A stretch of DNA of 49,671 bases. Origin: Verrucomicrobiota bacterium. GTDB taxonomy: Bacteria > Verrucomicrobiota > Verrucomicrobiia > Chthoniobacterales > UBA10450. Below the pieces are notes generated by a model that saw only the letters and a list, made by a program, of their open reading frames with translations, searched no databases and was not told where the DNA came from. Positions 7,590 through 15,439 of the stretch are shown piece after piece. Made by a program: the position numbers and the translations under genes. The stretch covers positions 1 to 49,671 of the forward strand of contig QHPU01000065.1 in NCBI GenBank assembly GCA_003219175.1, written 5' to 3'. Numbering within the stretch: the stretch's first letter is position 1; each line of letters starts with the position of its first letter.

Positions 7590-8633
7590 ATGCGTGCAAT
7601 TTCTCGGTGGATAACTAGCTCGTTACTTGGTCTGGTTTGTGCGAGTGCGCTCGGCAATGAACTGTACCACTTTACAGCCCAGATCCCGATCGGCGGAGAA
7701 GGTAGTTGGGATATTCTAACAATCGATTCCGCAGCGAATCGTCTGTATCTCTCCCACAGCACAAAAGTTGTTGTTATCGATTTGAGTCAGAACGCCGTCG
7801 CCGGGGAAATTGCCGACACGCCGGGCGTCCACGCATTCGTGGCTGTCCCCGAAGTGCAACGTGGTTTTTCCTCGAACGGCAAAGAATCGAAATCGAGCGT
7901 TGTCGATCTAACGACGCTAAAAACAATTTCGAAGATCGACACCGGAAAAAATCCTGACGCAATCGCTTACGAGCCGCGTCATCACGAGGTTTACGTTTTT
8001 AATCACACGGGAAATTCCGCGACCGTGATCGACGCCAGGGAATCAAACGTCGTCGCGACAATTCCCCTTCCCGGAAATCCGGAATTTCCAGCGGTCGATG
8101 AAAAGGCGGGTGGTGTTTACATCAACATCGAAGACAAAAGCGAGGTCGCAGTGATCGACAGCGAGAAACATGACGTGGTTGCGCATTGGCCGCTGGCGCC
8201 GGGCGAAGAGCCGACCGGCATCGCGCTCGATGCGGCGCATCATCGATTATTCGCGGCGTGTCACAACAAAATGCTGGTGATGCTCGACACCGAAACCGGA
8301 AAAGTTGTCGCGAACGTTCCGATCGGCGCGGGGACTGATGGCTGCGTCTTCGACGATGCAACGCAGCTCGTCTTCGCATCGTGCGGCGATGGGACGACGA
8401 CAATCGCGAAAGAGGAATCGCCGGAAAAACTCACCGTCGTTCAAACATTGAAGACGGAACGCGGCGCGCGAACGATCGCGCTCGATCCGAAAACCCACCG
8501 GATTTATTTGCCGACAGCGCAATTTCAGCCGCCTCCTTCACCATCGCCCGGTGCGTCGCCGATGCGGCCGACGGTTGTGCCAAACACGCTGAAGCTTCTT
8601 GTTTACGGTCCCGCCGAGTCGGCGAAACATTAG
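7590..8633 (+). CDS. secreted YVTN beta-propeller
   Basis: A 347-residue secreted propeller, more distant from the two YncE copies. The signal peptide (MRAISRWITSSLLGLVCASALG) precedes blades such as NRLYLSHSTKVVVIDLSQN, HEVYVFNHTGNSATVIDARE and HRLFAACHNKMLVMLDTETGKVV. A Pro/Ser-rich loop (FQPPPSPSPGASP) sits in the last blade, as often seen in soil-bacterial versions of this family. The barrel gene starts 3 bp after its stop, implying a common transcript and linked work at the cell envelope. Ligand unknown. Confidence 0.82.
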   Translation: MRAISRWITSSLLGLVCASALGNELYHFTAQIPIGGEGSWDILTIDSAANRLYLSHSTKVVVIDLSQNAVAGEIADTPGVHAFVAVPEVQRGFSSNGKESKSSVVDLTTLKTISKIDTGKNPDAIAYEPRHHEVYVFNHTGNSATVIDARESNVVATIPLPGNPEFPAVDEKAGGVYINIEDKSEVAVIDSEKHDVVAHWPLAPGEEPTGIALDAAHHRLFAACHNKMLVMLDTETGKVVANVPIGAGTDGCVFDDATQLVFASCGDGTTTIAKEESPEKLTVVQTLKTERGARTIALDPKTHRIYLPTAQFQPPPSPSPGASPMRPTVVPNTLKLLVYGPAESAKH

Positions 8634-8636
8634 TTC

Positions 8637-9377
8637 GTGCGACGATTAGCGATTGCGACCTTTGTCGCGTGTGCGGCGCGCACCGTATTCGCTCAAGGAG
8701 GTCCGCCGATGATCACCGACGATCCCGGAACGCCCGGAAACGGAAAATGGGAGAACAATATCGCGATCGTGTTTGAGCATCCGCCGAACGAGTGGTCGAT
8801 CGAGACGCCGCAATTCGATTTGAATTACGGCTGGGGCGATCACATTCAACTCAATTTGCAAACCGGGCCGGTACTCTTGAAACGGAGCGATCATGGACCG
8901 ATCGGCGGACTGGGCGAAACGGAGCTGGCGGTGAAGTGGCGTTTCCTGGATGAAGACCGCAGCGGTCTCGATATGTCAATGTATCCGCGCGTGATTTTCA
9001 ACATCACACAGTCATCAGTCCGCCGCGGTTTATCGGAAGACGGGACGCGAGTGCGGTTGCCGCTGGAGATTGCCAAAAAGTTCGGCCGACTCGAATTGAA
9101 CCCGGAAGTCGGCGTTCTCGTCTCAACGGTCGGTCGCAGCGAATGGATTTACGGATTCGTTGCTGGAACGGAGTTAACAAAAAAGACGGAAGTAATGGCG
9201 GAACTTAACGGCTTTTCGCGAAGTAACTTTTCCCAAGATGAGCTCGCGATAAATTTTGGATGGCGGCACAAATTCAGCGAACACGCGATCTGGATTGGCT
9301 CTGTCGGCCACGAATTGCGATCACCGGACGCGCCGACTGCATGGATCGGTTACTTCGGCGTGCAGTTAGTTTACTGA
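8637..9377 (+). CDS. outer-membrane beta-barrel, Phenol_MetA_deg/transporter-like
   Basis: A 246-residue outer-membrane protein starting at GTG 8637. After a signal peptide (AIATFVACAARTVFAQ) comes GGPPMITDDPGTPGNGKWE, the same opening as in the barrel at 1563-2261. Amphipathic strands follow (IQLNLQTGPVLL, ELAVKWRFLDED, LELNPEVGVLVST, EVMAELNGFS, IGYFGVQLVY), and the chain ends in an aromatic-rich strand as expected for insertion by BamA. It most resembles the barrel family named after MetA of phenol degradation, often annotated 'transporter'. The coupled propeller may be its periplasmic partner (inference). Confidence 0.75.
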   Translation: MRRLAIATFVACAARTVFAQGGPPMITDDPGTPGNGKWENNIAIVFEHPPNEWSIETPQFDLNYGWGDHIQLNLQTGPVLLKRSDHGPIGGLGETELAVKWRFLDEDRSGLDMSMYPRVIFNITQSSVRRGLSEDGTRVRLPLEIAKKFGRLELNPEVGVLVSTVGRSEWIYGFVAGTELTKKTEVMAELNGFSRSNFSQDELAINFGWRHKFSEHAIWIGSVGHELRSPDAPTAWIGYFGVQLVY

Positions 9378-9385
9378 AAACCGAA

Positions 9386-10213
9386 TCAATGCGCTTTTGA
9401 AGCCGGCTTTTGCGGAAAAATCAGAATCAAGCCGACGATCACGACGAGTAATGCAAGCGATGCAGTGTAACGGCTGAGAGCTAGGCCGCCTTGTGCATGC
9501 GGCTTATCGAGAAAATCGCCGACGACCGCGCCGAGTGGTCGCGTCAGGATGAACGCCGTCCAAAATAAAATCACGTGCGAAATTGTCGTGAAATAGGAGA
9601 GAAGCGCAGTGACTAACAACAAACCGCCAAAAACCCCCGCCGCGCCGACGTAACCCATTTCATTCGTGTCCGCGACCCAATCGCCGAGCGCGGTGCCGAG
9701 CGTTTGCGAGAACATGATTGTGACCCAATAGAAAATTTCGACCTTCGGCGTGCTGACGGTTTCGATCGAGAGACTTCCCGTCGACCAACGCCAGATGAGA
9801 AGCGACGCGATCACGCAAGTCAGCAAAATGGCCGAACCGCCGGTGTAGCCGATGCCGAGAGATCGATCGCAATAATCTGCCAGCGTGGTGCCGACCGTCG
9901 TCGTTGCGACAATCGTCAGCCAGTATAGGAATGGGTGGAATTTTTTGGCCCTGATCTGCACCAGGACCGCAACGATAAAAATGACGCCGAATATTCCCGT
10001 GCCAATAAGGTAGCCGGTGCCCTTCGCCTCAGCGGTCGTTTCGCGAAGCCACGACATGGTTACGGCATCTCCGCCCGTCTCGCCCAACGTAGTCGCCAGG
10101 ATCTTAATGATCCAGAATACAAACGTTACCTGAGGCACCTTAGCAACGAGCTGCAATGTCTCTTCGTTCATCTTGTTCAAACAAGCCGAATTATCTGAAA
10201 ACCGATTGTCCAC
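9386..10213 (-). CDS. COG4705-like membrane protein with four internal repeats
   Basis: An inner-membrane protein with about eight helices in four repeated pairs. Each repeat carries a small-residue/acidic motif at the start: ATTLGETGGDAV, TTTVGTTLADYCD, SQTLGTALGDWVAD and TRPLGAVVGDFLD. This four-fold pattern is that of the uncharacterised COG4705 membrane-protein family. The acidic residue at the same place in each repeat suggests an ion path or a metal site, but I see no direct evidence of substrate. GTG 10213 has an AAGG five bases upstream; ATG 10171 (MNEETLQLVAK) is the alternative and fits the usual family length. It converges with the barrel gene, 8 bp between stops. Confidence 0.75.
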   Translation of the reverse strand: MDNRFSDNSACLNKMNEETLQLVAKVPQVTFVFWIIKILATTLGETGGDAVTMSWLRETTAEAKGTGYLIGTGIFGVIFIVAVLVQIRAKKFHPFLYWLTIVATTTVGTTLADYCDRSLGIGYTGGSAILLTCVIASLLIWRWSTGSLSIETVSTPKVEIFYWVTIMFSQTLGTALGDWVADTNEMGYVGAAGVFGGLLLVTALLSYFTTISHVILFWTAFILTRPLGAVVGDFLDKPHAQGGLALSRYTASLALLVVIVGLILIFPQKPASKAH

Positions 10214-10229
10214 GATGCCTTGCAGTTCG

Positions 10230-10427
10230 TCAGTCCATACAATCCTCGTTACACGATTCGTAATCGTCTTTCGCGGCCTGAAGGCAAAGCCGTAAATCGT
10301 CCATGTCCTCTGGATCGCCGTACGGCATTTTGCATGACGCTACAGTGAAGTCGTAGTCGTCCTTACAATCAAATACGCGCCCCGCCCAAACTAGTGCCGA
10401 TGACGCGGCCAGCGAAATCAATGGCAA
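10230..10427 (-). CDS. small secreted Cys-rich hypothetical protein
   Basis: A 65-residue frame with a hydrophobic N-terminus (LPLISLAASSALVWA) like a short signal peptide, then an acidic domain with five cysteines: FDCKDDYD, ASCKMPYG, LRLCLQAAKDDYESCNEDC. The frame is open a little upstream (to 10457) and would give a basic n-region VTIRRAA, but the only usual start is TTG 10427. Codon pattern and acidic Cys-rich content look real, yet I recognise no family. It lies just upstream of the COG4705-like gene on the same strand (16 bp). Confidence 0.45.
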   Translation of the reverse strand: MPLISLAASSALVWAGRVFDCKDDYDFTVASCKMPYGDPEDMDDLRLCLQAAKDDYESCNEDCMD

Positions 10428-10671
10428 TGCAGCTCGCCTGATTGTGACTTGCTCGAATTAGCGTTCGCGATTGCGAAACGCGCTTGCTCTCCGGTTTCCC
10501 GTGATACAAAGTGTCAGACACGGTAGGGACTCGGGTCTGTTTTTCGAACTAGTGTCAGTGGAGGGCTTTCGAATGGAAGGGTTTTTCTACGCTGCGCTGA
10601 TTGGCGCCGCCTGTCGAGTTATTCGGCAATTCACCGAAAGAACGTGGTCGCCGGTCCGAGCTGGCGTTTGC

Positions 10672-11433
10672 TTAAAACAGTCGAACGAGAAGAACTAACG
10701 ATACCGCGAGGCCGACAACGATCACAAACCGCCGGACGACAACACGCCCGACTCGTCTGGCCAAGCCTGCCGCGCCATAACCACCAATTGCCGCTGCCAT
10801 CGCCATCGGAAGGAAATAGTGCCAGTCTACCATTCCTAACGAGATGAATAAGATCGCAGCGACCCCGTTCACACACAACGAAAACAGACTCGTCAGTGCG
10901 TTCCTCTGAAGAATATCGATCATTCCTAGAAAGCTGAGGGAAGAGAGCATCATAATGCTCATTCCCGCGCCGAAATAGCCGCCATAAATTGCTACGAACA
11001 AAGTCAGAATTAGTGCCGATGCCATTCCGATGCCATTGGTGCCGTTTCGTCCGCGAAGTTTTTTCCGAATCGGACCTTCTGCAATGAACAGGATGGTGGC
11101 AAAGAGAATGAGAAATGGGACCAGCCGCTCGAAAAGCATGGCGGGTGTCGACCGAAGGAGAATTGCACCGATCCCGCCGCCAATCACACTCGAGATCGAG
11201 AGCCATTTCAGTTTTGGCGCAACTTGTCCGAATTCCGAGCGGAATCCCCATATGCTGCCCAGTGAACCTGGCCAGATTGCCACGGTGCTGGTGGCATTGG
11301 CTGTAATCGCCGGCAGTCCAAGCCAAACAAGTGCAGGAAAGGAAATCAGCGTGCCACCGCCTGCCACAGAGTTGATTCCTCCCGCAAAGAAGGCAGCGGT
11401 GGCCGCTATCAGGACACGGTAGAATTCGGTCAT
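10672..11433 (-). CDS. TauE/SafE-family sulfite/anion exporter-like protein
   Basis: A 253-residue inner-membrane protein with about eight helices in two related halves. The N-terminal AFFAGGINSVAGGGTLISFPALVWLGLPAITANATSTVAIWPGSLG is the family hallmark, and the second half opens with FVAIYGGYFGAGMSIMMLSSLSFLG. Members export sulfite, sulfoacetate and other organic anions; the substrate here cannot be told since no sulfur genes are near. ATG 11433 starts with a normal membrane-proximal MTEFYRVLIAA. Confidence 0.88.
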   Translation of the reverse strand: MTEFYRVLIAATAAFFAGGINSVAGGGTLISFPALVWLGLPAITANATSTVAIWPGSLGSIWGFRSEFGQVAPKLKWLSISSVIGGGIGAILLRSTPAMLFERLVPFLILFATILFIAEGPIRKKLRGRNGTNGIGMASALILTLFVAIYGGYFGAGMSIMMLSSLSFLGMIDILQRNALTSLFSLCVNGVAAILFISLGMVDWHYFLPMAMAAAIGGYGAAGLARRVGRVVVRRFVIVVGLAVSLVLLVRLF

Positions 11434-11647
11434 GCTGAAGGAATTAATCGCGGGACTCTGCCGCCGACCCTGCCATTAGTCCAAGCCGGGTTCGCAACCG
11501 GCAAATGAGGCACCAGTGGACGCTCTTTATCTCCGACTGGGCCAGCACCGCTAACAAAATCGGCTTGACCCAGCCAAAGATAGAGGAGTGGTATTGGTGA
11601 ACGGCAGGCGCGGACGTCTGCGATCAATTGATAGAAAGGAAAAAATT

Positions 11648-11869
11648 ATGGCCGGAAAAGATAAAGACTCAGTTTACAAGGTAGTGGAGCTGGTTGGGAC
11701 CAGCACGAAATCGTGGGAAGACGCCGCGAAGAATGCGGTGGAAACCGCGGGGCAAACACTTCGCGATCTGCGCGTTGGGGAAATCGTGAAACTGGACATG
11801 ACGGTCGACAACGGCAAGGTGACCGCGTACCGCGCTCGGGTGGACGTCTCGTTCAAGATCGGAAGCTGA
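11648..11869 (+). CDS. dodecin
   Basis: A 73-residue protein matching dodecin end to end: VYKVVELVGTSTKSWEDAAKNAVETAGQTLRDLRVGEIVKLD and then the third strand YRARVDVSFKI. Dodecins form 12-subunit hollow spheres in the cytoplasm that bind and buffer flavins (or CoA in some species). The key residues of the beta-1/alpha-1 turn (GTSTKSWEDA) are kept. ATG 11648 is chosen because AGAAAGGA lies just upstream, although the frame is open from 11588. Stand-alone gene. Confidence 0.9.
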   Translation: MAGKDKDSVYKVVELVGTSTKSWEDAAKNAVETAGQTLRDLRVGEIVKLDMTVDNGKVTAYRARVDVSFKIGS

Positions 11870-12163
11870 AAGATTCGGCATTGATTGTAGGCTAGATCCA
11901 GTCGTTGGGATCGGGTTCCAGATCGAATCTTCTTTGCTTGTCTTGAGCGGCCCCCTTTTGTCTGCCTATATATATAGTACGGCAATATCGGGACCCTATT
12001 TTCGGGTGATTAAGGCCCTGCTATTAGTTCACAACTGAGGCAGCCTGCGTCATCTGTGACATTTCGCCCCACAAGGCGATCCTTTCTTTGGGCTTTGAGT
12101 GCGCCGGGTTTCTGACTGCTTGACAACATTATGCCTGATTGCTAACAGAAACCGACCTTAGTC

Positions 12164-12669
12164 ATGGGGGCGCGAAAACTCGAAAGATATCTGACTCGCC
12201 AGTTCGAGGAGGAGGTTTCGCGTGCCAGCATCGAACGCGAACAGAAGTATCGGGTTGCCCGTGTGGACGCGATCCGCCGGCGTCTTTTGAAGCTTGGTGC
12301 CCAGGTTCATGCCAGCGGGTTCGAACGGAACGAACTCTACGACTGTAATGAACGTCTTGGCGGGCAGGGGTTGAATACGAGGCCGCCAAGCGCATTCTTG
12401 AGTTGCTCGATTTTCGGGTCAAAGAGACCTACTCCAAACTTCGCGAAGAGTATCGACTGGATGACTGCGCGGTTTGTCTTGATCACATCCCGAACACCGG
12501 TTGGTTCGTCGAAATCGAAGGCCCACAAAGGAAAATAAATCAGACCGCGCGTTCCCTCGGACTGCGGTTGGTCGACCGCGAACACCGGTCTTACAGAAAA
12601 CTTATCAAAGACACCGCGCGATTGACTCTGCTTCCTGAACGCGGATCCAGAACCGCCTCGGCGCCATGA
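12164..12669 (+). pseudogene. CYTH-domain protein broken by internal out-of-frame deletion
   Basis: The N-terminal half (ATG 12164) reads IEREQKYRVARVDAIRRRLLKLGAQV and ERNELYDCNERLGGQG, the start of a CYTH (CyaB/thiamine-triphosphatase-like) tunnel fold. Near 12366-12370 the frame changes: the family C-terminus continues in the +2 frame as VEYEAAKRILELLDFRVKET, LREEYRLDDCAVCLDHIPNT, WFVEIEGPQRK and SLGL. Between them about 35-45 residues are missing, including the strands with the second and third charged ExExK-like tunnel sites. The 5' frame therefore runs into a wrong tail and stops at 12538. The 3' part overlaps the next gene by ATGA, a relic of coupling to the receiver protein. Confidence 0.7.
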
Positions 12670-13040
12670 AATTGTTAATCGTAGATGACGAAGTGGACCT
12701 TTGGGTTTTGTTGCAGGAACATTTTGAGGAGCATTTCCAGGGCGAGGTTTTCACTGCCACGCCCGCTGAAGCTTTGCGTTTGCTGGAACAGTTGCAGCCC
12801 GAGGGCATGCTGCTCGACATCAACCTGCGTTCGAGACTCGACGGCTTCGATGTCCTTAGCCGCGCCGCTGAAATCAGCCCTGCGACAAAAGTTATCATGG
12901 TGACCGGCAGGAATGATTTTGAAAGTATTGAAAAGGCGCTTGTTCTCGGAGCGGTGGATTACATCACCAAACCATTCACTGTTGCGTACCTCGAAGAAAC
13001 GGTGGACAGCAAGATCGCGACTCATCTGACCTACGCCTGA
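12666..13040 (+). CDS. single-domain response regulator (CheY-like)
   Basis: A 124-residue stand-alone receiver. All phosphorylation residues are present: acidic pair D7/D8 (LIVDDE), phosphoacceptor D51 (MLLDINL), T80 (VIMVTGR) and K102 (DYITKPF). There is no output domain, so it acts by protein contact or as part of a phosphorelay. No kinase is adjacent. Its ATG overlaps the stop of the CYTH pseudogene (ATGA), so its translation may have depended on a gene that is now broken. Confidence 0.85.
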   Translation: MKLLIVDDEVDLWVLLQEHFEEHFQGEVFTATPAEALRLLEQLQPEGMLLDINLRSRLDGFDVLSRAAEISPATKVIMVTGRNDFESIEKALVLGAVDYITKPFTVAYLEETVDSKIATHLTYA

Positions 13041-13143
13041 ACCCTTTCCACGCCGGAGCGCGGGAGACAACTCCGATGCTGCGGCGTGAGTTGCCAGAAG
13101 TTGGATATTGCCCGTCGTCTCGGCGGTTTTCATGATTGCCAGT

Positions 13144-13623
13144 ATGTCGGACCGCCCGGTCGGAACGGTAACTTTCCCCTTCACCGACATGGAAGGATCG
13201 ACCCGCGCGTGTGAACAATTTCCAACTGAAACGCGAGCAGCCTTGCAGCGTCATGATCAGATTATGGCCGAACAGGTCGAGGCACATGGGCGTGCAATTA
13301 TTATTGAGCGGGGCGACAGCGTGTTCGCCGTTTTCGCTCGACCAAGCGACGCTGTGACATGCGCCTACGGCTTTCGGTCTCGTCGCCTCAGGCCGCGAGA
13401 AAGGGTTCCGTCTCTACGGCGCATTGTGTGCTCGTTTCGATGAGCTGCAAAGCACGACGCTAAATGATATCAAGTTCTGGGTGGGATTTCGCGACCGAAA
13501 TTTACCGCCGGCGCGCGAGAGCGAATCGGACCGACTGAGGCGGAAAAGGCAGAACAGGAAGGCCGCGTGATGGGATGGCAGCGAGCCCTTTCTTATGCGT
13601 TTAAGCTGACCCCTAAGAATTAA
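13144..13623 (+). pseudogene. remnant of a class III cyclase / ATPase regulator
   Basis: ATG 13144 opens with VGTVTFPFTDMEGSTRACEQ, then LQRHDQIMAEQVEAHGRAII and RGDSVFAVFARPSDAVTCAY, the first half of a class III adenylate/guanylate cyclase domain with its two metal-site aspartates (FTD and GDS). The frame then fails near 13370. What follows is not the rest of the cyclase but fragments resembling the far C-terminus of the large cyclase-ATPase-TPR regulators: KGFRLYGALCARF in the next frame, then GPTEAEKAEQEGRVMGWQRA and LSYAF back in the first frame, ending in TAA at 13623. This implies loss of the large middle plus frameshifts. Confidence 0.65.
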
Positions 13624-13670
13624 TGCCACAAGGCGGCGCGTTGTTACGGTGGCGGGCCCGAGAAATTATG

Positions 13671-13699
13671 CGTCCAGAATTGATCTGCTCGTTCGTTGT
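13671..13699 (+). promoter_or_regulatory. ECF42-type promoter module A
   Basis: CGTCCA (13671-13676), 17 nt, CGTTGT (13694-13699), embedded in CTCGTTCGTTGT. This is one of four copies of the same module in this cluster, all with exactly 17 nt between the two boxes. The spacing and sequence (TGTC at -35, CGTC at -10) fit what is reported for ECF42 sigma factors. The gene start at 13727 lies 28 nt downstream, leaving a short 5' UTR. Role inferred. Confidence 0.6.
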
Positions 13700-13726
13700 A
13701 CTTATTGAGCAATGAAAACCAAGAAT

Positions 13727-14491
13727 ATGAGCACACAAACAATAACATCGGAAATGAAAGGACCGAAAGTGGTGTCGGCGAAAGAGTGGGAGGCGGCGCG
13801 CCAAAAACTGCTGGCGAAGGAGAAGGAGTTGACCCGGGCCCGTGACACATTGGCCGCAGAACGTCGGCGGATGCCGTGGCTGGCTGTGGAAAAAGAATAC
13901 AAGTTCGAGGGGCCCAAGGGTAAGGCAAGTCTGCTCGATCTCTTCGACGGCCGTCGCCAGCTGATCGTTTACCGCGCGTTCTTCGAGCCCGGCGTGAAAG
14001 GCTGGCCCGAACATGCATGCGTCGGTTGCTCCATGGTGGCCGATCAGGTGGCTCATCCAGCTCATCTGAACGCACGCAACACCACACTCCTGTTCGCGTC
14101 GCGCGCCCCACAAATGGACATCGAACGCCTGAAGGCGCGGATGGGCTGGGAGTTCATCCCCTGGTACACGATAACTGACGAGTTCGACAAAGACTTTGGC
14201 GTCGACGAGTGGCACGGCACGAACGCATTTATCTGTGACGGCGACCGCGTCTTTCGTAGCTACTTCATCGACAGTCGTGGCGACGAACAGATGGGAAACA
14301 CCTGGAACTACCTGGACATCACCGCGCTCGGGCGTCAGGAGGAATGGGAAGACTCGCCGCAGGGTTATCCCAAGACCCCGCCCTACGAGTGGTGGATCTG
14401 GCATGACGAACCAAACCCGGATTCCGAAACACCCGGGCAAGTGCAACTTCGGGCCTATCGAGCTTCTTTGAAAGACGGCGACGCCAAGTAA
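13727..14491 (+). CDS. DUF899 thioredoxin-like protein, first copy
   Basis: A 254-residue DUF899 protein. An N-terminal helix (EWEAARQKLLAKEKELTRAR) leads to RRMPWLAVEKEYKFEGPKGK, then LLDLFDGRRQLIVYRAFF and HACVGCSMVADQV, a CxxC in a thioredoxin-like fold, and later DFGVDEWHGTNAF. The function is unknown; the family is common beside ECF42 sigma genes. ATG 13727 (MSTQ) is preferred to ATG 13712 because the paralogue and the VOC gene downstream start the same way and because 13712 lies only 12 nt from the putative -10 box. Tandem with a second DUF899 gene. Confidence 0.85.
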   Translation: MSTQTITSEMKGPKVVSAKEWEAARQKLLAKEKELTRARDTLAAERRRMPWLAVEKEYKFEGPKGKASLLDLFDGRRQLIVYRAFFEPGVKGWPEHACVGCSMVADQVAHPAHLNARNTTLLFASRAPQMDIERLKARMGWEFIPWYTITDEFDKDFGVDEWHGTNAFICDGDRVFRSYFIDSRGDEQMGNTWNYLDITALGRQEEWEDSPQGYPKTPPYEWWIWHDEPNPDSETPGQVQLRAYRASLKDGDAK

Positions 14492-14545
14492 TTGATGTAA
14501 GCCGCGGCGAAGTGATAAACCTTTCGCCGCGGCAAACGAAATTCG

Positions 14546-14574
14546 TGTCCAGAACGTGCCCTCTCGTTCGTCGT
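14546..14574 (+). promoter_or_regulatory. ECF42-type promoter module B
   Basis: TGTCCA (14546-14551), 17 nt, CGTCGT (14569-14574), with the shared core CTCGTTCGTCGT. It precedes the second DUF899 gene (ATG 14599) by 24 nt. Modules A and B share GTCCAGAA after the first box, while C and D share GTCCTAAA, suggesting local duplication of gene plus promoter. Role inferred from the repeats and the sigma gene at 19091. Confidence 0.65.
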
Positions 14575-14598
14575 TCTATTGAAGAACGAAAAGGAAAC

Positions 14599-15432
14599 AT
14601 GAGTACACAATCAATCACATTGGAAAAGAAAGCTGACGGTTTGTCAGATCACGAAGTCGTTTCGCGCGAGGAATGGTTGATTGCCCGCCGGGACTTGCTG
14701 AAACGGGAGAAGGAATTGACGCGGCTGCGCGATCAACTGGCCGCCGAACGCCGCGCATTACCGTGGGTGAAAATTGACAAAGAATACGTTTTCGACGCGC
14801 CGGAAGGAGAGATGACGCTGGCGGAGCTGTTCGATGGGCGCAGCCAACTTTTCATCAAACATTTCATGATGGCGCCGGGACAGCTGACGCAATGTGTCGG
14901 CTGCTCACTCGAAGTCGATCACGTTGACGGAATACTTCCGCATCTCGAAAATCACGACGTTACCTACGTAGCGGTGGCGCGCGCACCGATCGAGGAAATT
15001 CAAGCTGTGCGCAAACGGATGGGTTGGAAGTTCCGATGGGTCTCGTCCTACCACTCGGAATTCAACTACGACTTCAACGTCTCGTTTACCTGTGGCGATG
15101 CTGCGTCCGGGCGGTCGATTTACAATTACGGCATCGCGCCAGAATGGGCGGCGGAAATCGAGGATCTCTCCGGCAATAGTGTGTTTTACAAGGACGATGA
15201 CGGTCAGATCTTTCACACCTATTCAACCTTTGGACGTGGCGGCGAAGAATTCCTCGGTATTTACCGATTTCTCGATTCGACGCCAAAAGGCCGCGCAGAA
15301 AACGGTCCATATCATAGCCTTACCGATTGGGCACGGCCGCGGAACATGTATGGCAAGGGGGGAACCGTGGAACCCACAGGTCGTTATCATCAGTCAGCGT
15401 GCGCGTGCGAGGCACATCAATCAGCCGCTTGA
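14599..15432 (+). CDS. DUF899 thioredoxin-like protein, second copy
   Basis: A 277-residue tandem paralogue of the preceding gene: EWLIARRDLLKREKELTRLR, LPWVKIDKEYVFDAPEGE, LAELFDGRSQLFIKHFMM and TQCVGCSLEVDHV with the CxxC, ending in a Cys/His-containing tail (QSACACEAHQSAA). ATG 14599 has AAGGA five bases upstream; the frame is open further back, but the MSTQ start is shared with neighbouring cassette genes. In DUF899 proteins the CxxC suggests a redox or peroxide-linked role, which is not proven. Under promoter module B; the next gene starts 8 bp after the stop. Confidence 0.87.
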   Translation: MSTQSITLEKKADGLSDHEVVSREEWLIARRDLLKREKELTRLRDQLAAERRALPWVKIDKEYVFDAPEGEMTLAELFDGRSQLFIKHFMMAPGQLTQCVGCSLEVDHVDGILPHLENHDVTYVAVARAPIEEIQAVRKRMGWKFRWVSSYHSEFNYDFNVSFTCGDAASGRSIYNYGIAPEWAAEIEDLSGNSVFYKDDDGQIFHTYSTFGRGGEEFLGIYRFLDSTPKGRAENGPYHSLTDWARPRNMYGKGGTVEPTGRYHQSACACEAHQSAA

Positions 15433-15439
15433 AGCAGCC

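Noticed and set aside
11960-11980. TATATATATA run as a promoter
   Set aside because: No -35 box at a proper distance and no gene starts within 180 bp.
12675-13190. 171-residue minus-strand frame
   Set aside because: Antisense to the receiver protein, which keeps all phosphorylation residues.
13613-14446. 277-residue minus-strand frame
   Set aside because: Antisense to the first DUF899 gene, whose protein has clear family motifs; the minus frame has none and low-complexity content.
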